DNA from: Pseudomonas sp.
GTDB lineage: Bacteria; Pseudomonadota; Gammaproteobacteria; Pseudomonadales; Pseudomonadaceae
Length of the DNA stretch: 15,050 nt
Assembly: GCA_029239415.1 (NCBI GenBank)
Contig: JAQZAY010000061.1
Span: 1-15,050 of the forward strand
Reading direction: 5' to 3'
Shown here: positions 8,683 to 12,845 of the stretch, piece after piece
How the letters are laid out: every line of letters begins with the position of its first letter
How positions within the stretch are numbered: the first letter of the stretch is position 1
Notes under the pieces: generated by a model
Told to the model about the DNA's origin: nothing
What the model saw: the letters and a program-made list of their open reading frames with translations, nothing else
The model's database searches: none
Position numbers and translations under genes: made by a program

Positions 8683-8711
8683 ATTCTAGGAACCACCCCT
8701 TGCCTGGTCAA
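8683..8711 (-). promoter_or_regulatory. Sigma70-type promoter of mltD
   Basis: On the minus strand, TTGACC (8711-8706) is followed by exactly 17 nt and then TAGAAT (8688-8683). Each box matches the sigma70 consensus at five of six positions and the spacing is optimal. Transcription should begin near 8676, giving a leader of about 29 nt before the mltD ATG at 8647. This is the best promoter in the window. Confidence 0.75.
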
Positions 8712-8720
8712 CCTTTGACC
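8706..8720. promoter_or_regulatory. Dyad overlapping the mltD -35 box, candidate operator
   Basis: GGTCAACCTTTGACC consists of perfect 6-bp arms GGTCAA and TTGACC around CCT. Its left arm is the -35 hexamer of the mltD promoter. A symmetric site placed there would let a bound dimer block or recruit RNA polymerase. No regulator is known to me for this exact site; it may also be chance. Confidence 0.35.
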
Positions 8721-8743
8721 GACGCTTTCGATATATCTTGCGC

Positions 8744-9526
8744 TTATCTGAAACCGTCTTTCCAGAGCCTCAACGCAGCAAAGACAGCCTCGTCACCCTC
8801 GTTTGCCTGCCCACTCCACTCGTCTACTTTTTGTTTAACGGATGTTTCAGCGATACGCAAGAATGGATTGGTGAGGCGTTCCAGTGCCATGTTCGAAGGC
8901 AACGTGATGCGATCGTCGGCACGCAGTCGGGTAACATCCTCGAAGCGCTGGGTGACGCTCGGGTTCTGCGGCTCGACGGCGCAGGCGAAGCGCAGGTTGC
9001 CCAGGGTGTATTCGTGGGCGCAGTAGATCAGTGTCTCGCCAGCCAGGGCCGCCAGGCGTTCGAGGGAATGGTGCATCTGCGCGGGCGTGCCTTCGAACAG
9101 GCGCCCGCAACCGGCGGCGAACAGGGTGTCACCCGGGAACAGCAACGGGACCGGCGCCTGCGCGGCGTAGTAGGCGATATGGCCAAGCGTATGCCCGGGC
9201 ACTGCCATCACCTGCAGGTCAAGGCCCAGCACGCGCACCTGCTGGCCGTCTTCAAGGGCCAGGTCGCGTGCGGGGATGCGCTCGCTGGCAGGCCCGCACA
9301 CCCGCGCTCCGGTGGCCTGCTTGAGGGCTTCGACGCCGCCGACATGGTCATGGTGATGGTGGGTGACGAGGATGTCATCCAGCACCCAGCCCGGGTTGGC
9401 CTGCAGCCATGCCAGCACCGGCGCGGCATCGCCCGGATCGACCACCGCGCAGTGGCGTTTGGCAGTATCCTGTAACAACCATATGTAGTTGTCCGAGAAA
9501 GCGGTCAAGGCATCGATCTGTATCAT
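8744..9526 (-). CDS. gloB: Hydroxyacylglutathione hydrolase (glyoxalase II)
   Basis: This enzyme hydrolyses S-D-lactoylglutathione to D-lactate and glutathione, the second step of methylglyoxal detoxification, in the cytoplasm. The start at 9526 gives 260 residues, the usual bacterial GloB length, and the typical opening [20 protein letters not shown]. The metallo-beta-lactamase fold motif THHHHDH (55-61) supplies two-metal ligands His56, His58, Asp60 and His61. His111 (PGHTLGH), Asp133 (FPGDTLF) and His171 (YCAHEYT) complete the binuclear site. The C-terminal glyoxalase II region continues to FR at 259-260. An ATG at 9553 in the same frame would add nine residues, but family alignment favours 9526, and a possible promoter puts the transcript start near 9553. 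It is divergent from the methyltransferase gene at 9606, as in other Pseudomonas. Confidence 0.95.
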   Translation of the reverse strand: MIQIDALTAFSDNYIWLLQDTAKRHCAVVDPGDAAPVLAWLQANPGWVLDDILVTHHHHDHVGGVEALKQATGARVCGPASERIPARDLALEDGQQVRVLGLDLQVMAVPGHTLGHIAYYAAQAPVPLLFPGDTLFAAGCGRLFEGTPAQMHHSLERLAALAGETLIYCAHEYTLGNLRFACAVEPQNPSVTQRFEDVTRLRADDRITLPSNMALERLTNPFLRIAETSVKQKVDEWSGQANEGDEAVFAALRLWKDGFR

Positions 9527-9559
9527 GGTGCGAATCGCCAAAGCGTGGGACATGAAGGT

Positions 9560-9588
9560 ATCTTAGCCGCGATGGCGCGGGCAGAGAA
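9560..9588 (-). promoter_or_regulatory. Possible gloB promoter in the divergent gloB/methyltransferase spacer
   Basis: On the minus strand TTCTCT (9588-9583) and TAAGAT (9565-9560) are 17 nt apart. The -10 box matches the consensus at four of six positions and the -35 box at three, so this is a weak candidate. It would start transcription near 9553. The spacer is only about 80 bases and must serve both divergent genes; I found no good plus-strand promoter. Confidence 0.3.
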
Positions 9589-9593
9589 CCTTC

Positions 9594-9600
9594 GAGGAGA
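9594..9600 (+). promoter_or_regulatory. Ribosome binding site of the yafS-like gene
   Basis: GAGGAGA lies 5 nt before the ATG at 9606. It is the strongest Shine-Dalgarno sequence in the window and fixes this start. Confidence 0.7.
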
Positions 9601-9605
9601 GCTCA

Positions 9606-10364
9606 ATGACCGATAAAGCCTTTGCCCAGGCCGATCCCGACTGGGTCGAACTGATCAGCCTGGCCCGTGACTGGTTCGACGGGCCGCTGGGCCGGTTGAT
9701 GCTGCAGGAGGAGCACAAGCTGCTCGAAGAGGAGCTCGCGCGCTATTTCGGGGGGTTCCTGGTGAACTACGGGCCTTGCGCCGAGGCGCCGCCCGCCGCC
9801 CCGAAGGTGCAGCGCAACGTGCGTCTCGGCGCACCGCTGCCAGGCGTGGAGATCGTCTGCGAGGAACAGGCCTGGCCCCTGGGCGAGCACGCCGCCGATG
9901 TAGTGGTGCTGCAGCACGGCCTGGATTTCAGCCTGTCTCCCCACGGCCTGTTGCGCCAGGCCGCCAGCAGCGTGCGCCCGGGTGGCCACCTGCTGATCAT
10001 CGGCATCAACCCCTGGAGCAGCTGGGGCGTGCGTCATCTGTTCGGCCAGGGTGCCTTGCGCAAGGCACGTTGCATCTCGGCGTCCAGGGTCGGCGACTGG
10101 CTCAACCTGCTGGGCTTCGCGCTGGAGAAACGCCGGTTCGGGTGCTATCGTCCGCCGCTTGCCTCGCCGGCCTGGCAACAACGCCTGGCCGGCCTCGAGC
10201 GGGTCGCCGGGCGCTGGCAGAGCGCCGGCGGCGGGGTCTACCTGCTGGTGGCGCGCAAGATGGTGGTGGGCCTGCGGCCGCTGCGCCAGGCGCGTCGCGA
10301 GCCGATGGGCAAGCTGCTGCCGTTGCCGATGGCCAAGGTCAACCGGAGCGACATCGAGCCCTGA
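9606..10364 (+). CDS. yafS: YafS-like class I SAM-dependent methyltransferase family protein
   Basis: This is a 252-residue predicted methyltransferase of unknown substrate. It corresponds in position and sequence style to E. coli YafS, which also lies between gloB and rnhA. Seen: DVVVLQHGLDFSLSPHGLLRQAASSVRPGGHLLIIGINP (98-136) is the central-to-late half of a class I methyltransferase fold, with VRPGGHLLI as the strand-turn after the acceptor loop (compare the LLREADRVL-DDGWLVISGFNP pattern in YafS). The C-terminal part (205-220, GGGVYLLVARK) is the last strand. The glycine-rich SAM loop expected near 50-60 is not recognisable; the stretch is FLVNYGPCAEAPP. The C-terminal tail after 222 is basic. 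A strong ribosome site precedes it, and rnhA follows after 43 nt on the same strand. No activity should be assumed. Confidence 0.8.
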   Translation: MTDKAFAQADPDWVELISLARDWFDGPLGRLMLQEEHKLLEEELARYFGGFLVNYGPCAEAPPAAPKVQRNVRLGAPLPGVEIVCEEQAWPLGEHAADVVVLQHGLDFSLSPHGLLRQAASSVRPGGHLLIIGINPWSSWGVRHLFGQGALRKARCISASRVGDWLNLLGFALEKRRFGCYRPPLASPAWQQRLAGLERVAGRWQSAGGGVYLLVARKMVVGLRPLRQARREPMGKLLPLPMAKVNRSDIEP

Positions 10365-10407
10365 GCGATCTGCGGGCCAACGATTATCTGAACAATGAAG
10401 GCGGTAC

Positions 10408-10854
10408 ATGAGCGATACGGTCGAGGTTTACACCGATGGTGCCTGCAAGGGCAATCCTGGCCCAGGTGGGTGGGGCGCGCTGCTGGTGTGCAAGGGCGTC
10501 GAGAAGGAGTTGTGGGGCGGCGAGCGCGAGACCACCAACAACCGCATGGAGCTGATGGCCGCGATCCAGGGCCTGGAGGCGCTCAAGCGCGAGTGCGACG
10601 TGCTGCTGGTCACCGACTCGCAATACGTGATGAAGGGCATCACCGAGTGGATGGCCAACTGGAAGAAGCGCGGCTGGAAGACCGCCGCCAAGGAGCCGGT
10701 GAAGAACGCCGACCTCTGGCAGCTGCTCGACGCTCAGGTCGCACGCCACAAGATCACCTGGAAATGGGTGCGCGGGCACATCGGCCATCCAGGCAACGAG
10801 CGCGCCGACCAGCTGGCCAACCGCGGCGTCGATGAGGTGCGCGGCCTGCGCTGA
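10408..10854 (+). CDS. rnhA: Ribonuclease HI
   Basis: The enzyme cleaves the RNA strand of RNA/DNA hybrids, removing R-loops and primer RNA in the cytoplasm. It has 148 residues against 155 in E. coli and is shorter only at the C-terminus. The catalytic carboxylates are all present: Asp10 ([17 protein letters not shown]), Glu48 (NNRMELMAA), Asp70 (VTDSQYV) and Asp134 (NERADQLA), with the flap histidine His124 ([14 protein letters not shown]). The basic protrusion that grips the hybrid ([16 protein letters not shown], 85-100) is intact. GAAGG lies about 6 nt before the ATG. It is 43 nt downstream of the methyltransferase gene and 52 nt upstream of the dnaQ start, all on the plus strand. In E. 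coli rnhA and dnaQ are divergent, so the co-directional order is the Pseudomonas version. Confidence 0.98.
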   Translation: MSDTVEVYTDGACKGNPGPGGWGALLVCKGVEKELWGGERETTNNRMELMAAIQGLEALKRECDVLLVTDSQYVMKGITEWMANWKKRGWKTAAKEPVKNADLWQLLDAQVARHKITWKWVRGHIGHPGNERADQLANRGVDEVRGLR

Positions 10855-10861
10855 GCTGGGG

Positions 10862-10867
10862 TACAAT
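10862..10867 (+). promoter_or_regulatory. Possible -10 box of a dnaQ promoter
   Basis: TACAAT lies just after the rnhA stop, 45 bases before the dnaQ GTG, and matches the sigma70 -10 consensus at five of six positions. No -35-like hexamer is found at the right distance, where the sequence is GC-rich coding DNA of rnhA. It could give dnaQ its own transcript in addition to read-through from rnhA. Confidence 0.3.
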
Positions 10868-10894
10868 GCCCGGCTTTGCAGAACACGCAGCAAC

Positions 10895-10898
10895 GGAG
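10895..10898 (+). promoter_or_regulatory. Ribosome binding site fixing the GTG start of dnaQ
   Basis: GGAG sits 8 nt before GTG at 10907, the spacing expected for an active site. An in-frame ATG at 10832 lies within rnhA and has no such signal. This decides the start of dnaQ. Confidence 0.65.
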
Positions 10899-10906
10899 AT
10901 CCCGAC

Positions 10907-11650
10907 GTGGAGCAAGTCAACAGCAGGTCGGTCGTCCTCGACACCGAAACCACCGGTATGCCGGTCAGCGACGGCCACCGGATCATCGAGATCGGCTGCG
11001 TCGAGGTGATTGGCCGGCGCCTGACCGGGCGCAACTTCCACGTCTACCTCCAGCCTGACCGCGAAAGCGACGAGGGCGCCATCGGCGTCCACGGCATCAC
11101 CGACAGCTTCCTGCTCGACAAGCCGCGCTTTGCCGAGGTGGCCGACGAATTCTTCGAGTTTATCCAGGGCGCGCAGCTGATCATCCACAACGCGGCGTTC
11201 GACGTGGGCTTCATCAACAACGAGTTCGCCCTCGCCGGGCAGCACGACCGCGCCGATATCGCCAGGCACTGCACCATCCTCGACACCCTGATGATGGCCC
11301 GTGCTCGCCACCCGGGGCAGCGCAACAGCCTCGACGCATTGTGCAAGCGCTACGGCATCGACAACTCGGGTCGCGAACTGCACGGCGCCTTGCTCGACTC
11401 CGAGCTGCTGGCCGACGTTTACCTGAGCATGACCGGCGGACAGACCACGCTGTCGCTGGCAGGAGAGGGAGCCGATGGCGACGAAGAGGGCCAGGCCAGT
11501 GCCGGCAGCGAGATCCGTCGCCTGCCGGCCAGTCGCCAGCCAGGGCGTATCGTGCGCGCGACCCCCGATGAGCTCGCGGCGCACCTGGCACGCCTGGAAG
11601 TGGTGGCCAAGGCAGCCGGCGGTCCAGCTCTATGGCAAACCCTGGACTGA
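10907..11650 (+). CDS. dnaQ: DNA polymerase III epsilon subunit, 3'-5' proofreading exonuclease
   Basis: DnaQ removes misincorporated nucleotides during replication as part of the polymerase III core (alpha-epsilon-theta). From the GTG at 10907 it has 247 residues; E. coli DnaQ has 243. The DEDDh exonuclease motifs are complete: Exo I DTETTG with Asp12 and Glu14, Exo II HNAAFDVGF with Asp99, and Exo III with His159 and Asp164 (ELHGALLDSELLADVY). After the catalytic domain, QTTLSL (179-184) fits the clamp-binding motif of epsilon (QTSMAF in E. coli). A flexible Gly/Asp/Glu-rich linker (185-202) then leads to the C-terminal segment that binds alpha (about 215-247). A longer frame from the ATG at 10832 is rejected. 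The gene is convergent with a small gene whose stop is 7 nt away. Confidence 0.96.
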   Translation: MEQVNSRSVVLDTETTGMPVSDGHRIIEIGCVEVIGRRLTGRNFHVYLQPDRESDEGAIGVHGITDSFLLDKPRFAEVADEFFEFIQGAQLIIHNAAFDVGFINNEFALAGQHDRADIARHCTILDTLMMARARHPGQRNSLDALCKRYGIDNSGRELHGALLDSELLADVYLSMTGGQTTLSLAGEGADGDEEGQASAGSEIRRLPASRQPGRIVRATPDELAAHLARLEVVAKAAGGPALWQTLD

Positions 11651-11657
11651 GACGGCG

Positions 11658-11876
11658 TCAGGGGATACGGATGATCTCGATGCCGCTGTGGGCCAGCTCG
11701 AAGCGATCGTCGCCCAGGTGATTGACCCGGTCACCGATCGCCAGGCGGTAGGTCGTGATGGGTGCGCAGGTCGCACTGCCGTCGGCCTGAAGGGTGGCCT
11801 CCTGGAACTCATGGACGGGGTAGACGCGGCCCTCGGCATCCCGTGCATGAAATTGACCTACCAGTACTGCTGCCAT
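11658..11876 (-). CDS. Conserved-looking small hypothetical protein, 72 residues
   Basis: I do not recognise a function. The product starts MAAVLVGQFHARDAEGRVYP and ends GIEIIRIP; no membrane segment or signal peptide is seen. It is rich in alternating hydrophobic and polar residues, suggesting a small beta-sheet fold, and it has one cysteine and an acidic character. The ATG at 11876 is preceded by AGAGG with about 11 nt spacing, a little long but usable. It is convergent with dnaQ, with stops 7 nt apart and no terminator hairpin between them. The position next to dnaQ and the ribosome site favour a real gene; a homologue seems familiar from Pseudomonas, but I cannot name it. Confidence 0.7.
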   Translation of the reverse strand: MAAVLVGQFHARDAEGRVYPVHEFQEATLQADGSATCAPITTYRLAIGDRVNHLGDDRFELAHSGIEIIRIP

Positions 11877-12032
11877 TTACCGTACAACCTCTAGAAAAAT
11901 TTAAAAGCACCTGCAGGCATAGACCATCGCCCCGGCTGGGAAGTTTTCGACCGCAGGAAAAAAACTCGAGACCGCTTAGGACGGTCATCTATACCTACTA
12001 CGTCACTTTATCCAGCAAAAGGGAAAGAACCC
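11877..12032. other. Divergent AT-richer spacer upstream of chrR and the 72-residue gene
   Basis: This 156-base spacer separates two divergent genes and is the most AT-rich stretch in the window (AAAAATTTAAAAG at 11895-11907, a run of seven A at 11958-11964). Promoters for both genes should lie here, but no hexamer pair is convincing; TATACC at 11990-11995 could be a -10 box for chrR. A small dyad at 11970-11986 is listed separately. AAAAGGGAAAG (12017-12027) is the likely ribosome site of chrR, ending 5 nt before its ATG. Confidence 0.55.
11970..11986 (+). promoter_or_regulatory. Short dyad upstream of chrR, possible operator
   Basis: GACCG (11970-11974) and CGGTC (11982-11986) are perfect 5-bp arms around a 7-base spacer. 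The site lies 46 bases before the chrR ATG and just upstream of the TATACC box, a typical place for a transcription factor site. The arms are short, so chance is possible. Confidence 0.25.
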
Positions 12033-12590
12033 ATGAGCCAGGTGTATTCAGTCGCGGTGTTGGTAGGCAGTTTGCGCAAGGATTCCTACAATCGCAAGGT
12101 GGCACGGGCATTGGAGGAACTGGCGCCGTCCAGCCTGGCCCTGAGAATCATCGAAATCGGCGACCTGGCGCTGTACAACGAGGACATCGATGTCGATCCG
12201 CCCGAAGCCTACACGCGTTTTCGCGAGCAGCTCGGCCGAAGCGACGCGGTGTTGTTCATCACCCCCGAATACAACCGTTCGGTACCGGGCGTGTTGAAAA
12301 ACGCTATCGACGTGGGTTCCCGGCCCTATGGCCAGAGCGCCTGGAGCGGCAAGCCGACGGCGGTGATCAGTGTCTCGCCGGGCGCCATCGGCGGATTTGG
12401 CGCCAACCACCACCTGCGCCAATCCCTGGTGTTTCTCGACATGCCCTGCATGCAGATGCCCGAAGCGTACATCGGCGGGGCCGCCACTCTGTTCGACGAA
12501 TCGGGCAAGCTGGGCGAGAAGACCCGGCCGTTCCTGCAGACGTTCATCGATAAATTTGCCGCTTGGGTGAAGCTGAACAGGCCGGCCTGA
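12033..12590 (+). CDS. chrR: NADPH-dependent FMN reductase / quinone and chromate reductase (ChrR family)
   Basis: This is a soluble flavodoxin-fold flavoprotein of 185 residues, the family's usual size. ChrR of P. putida reduces quinones, and chromate as a side substrate, by electron-pair transfer, which limits oxidative stress from redox cycling. Seen: the FMN phosphate loop VGSLRKDSYNRK (11-22) after the first strand, TPEYNRSVPGVLKNAID (77-93) binding the flavin, and SVSPGAIGGFGANHHLRQSL (113-132) around the isoalloxazine and subunit contact. The overall sequence closely resembles P. putida ChrR from memory. The start is supported by an A/G-rich ribosome site before 12033. It stands alone: its upstream neighbour is divergent, and a hairpin follows its stop immediately. 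Its natural substrate cannot be read from sequence. Confidence 0.92.
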   Translation: MSQVYSVAVLVGSLRKDSYNRKVARALEELAPSSLALRIIEIGDLALYNEDIDVDPPEAYTRFREQLGRSDAVLFITPEYNRSVPGVLKNAIDVGSRPYGQSAWSGKPTAVISVSPGAIGGFGANHHLRQSLVFLDMPCMQMPEAYIGGAATLFDESGKLGEKTRPFLQTFIDKFAAWVKLNRPA

Positions 12591-12605
12591 CGCCCCGCAG
12601 GGGCG
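12591..12605 (+). terminator. Stem-loop directly after chrR, possible weak terminator
   Basis: CGCCCC (12591-12596) and GGGGCG (12600-12605) pair perfectly around GCA, starting at the base after the chrR TGA. The following bases (ATTCGCTCCTT) contain few T residues in a row, so it is not a strong intrinsic terminator. It may stabilise the message or act with Rho. Confidence 0.4.
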
Positions 12606-12845
12606 ATTCGCTCCTTGCGCAGCGCAATCTGGCGCATGAGTCGAGCCTGGAGGGCACCGCCGGGCGACTGGGCCATGCCGGCAGCAGTTCGTTGTGCAAG
12701 GCCTTGCGCAAGGGGTTCGGCAGCAAGTCTGGGCTGATCCTGCAGGGTGCTGCACCGCACTCGACCAGGGGCTGATTTCCTGCTTCGAGGGGCCCGTCCG
12801 CCTGCATAGAGTGGCCGGCCCGCTTTCAGTGCAGGAACCACCGCC
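12606..12845. other. Non-coding spacer before the toxin-like gene, with palindromes
   Basis: Between chrR and the large gene there is no frame that looks like a protein; short open frames on both strands lack ribosome sites and family resemblance. It contains TTGCGC-A-GCGCAA (12615-12627) and a 20-bp near-perfect palindrome at 12692-12711. AGGA (12833-12836) is the ribosome site of the downstream gene, 9 nt before its ATG. No clear promoter was found; GCATAGAGT at about 12804-12812 contains a weak -10-like hexamer. Confidence 0.5.
12692..12711. repeat. 20-bp near-perfect palindrome
   Basis: TTGTGCAAGG (12692-12701) and CCTTGCGCAA (12702-12711) are reverse complements at 9 of 10 positions with no loop. 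Such a gapless dyad suits a dimeric DNA-binding protein better than an RNA hairpin. It lies about 135 bases upstream of the toxin-like gene. The word TTGCGC occurs also at 12615-12620. Confidence 0.4.

Noticed and set aside
9527..9553. Nine-residue N-terminal extension of GloB
   Set aside because: Known GloB proteins begin at the MIQIDAL equivalent, and the candidate promoter would start the transcript at about 9553.
10832..10906. Upstream ATG start for dnaQ
   Set aside because: It lies inside rnhA, lacks a ribosome site and adds residues not found in DnaQ; the GTG at 10907 has GGAG 8 nt upstream.
12544..12807. Minus-strand frame of 87 codons and plus-strand frame of 70 codons (12563-12775) in the spacer after chrR
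   Set aside because: Both overlap the end of chrR, have no ribosome site, and show composition typical of chance frames in high-GC DNA.
12811..12829. Possible sigma54 promoter (TGGCCGGCCCGCTTTC)
   Set aside because: It has TGGC but lacks the TTGC block at the required spacing.
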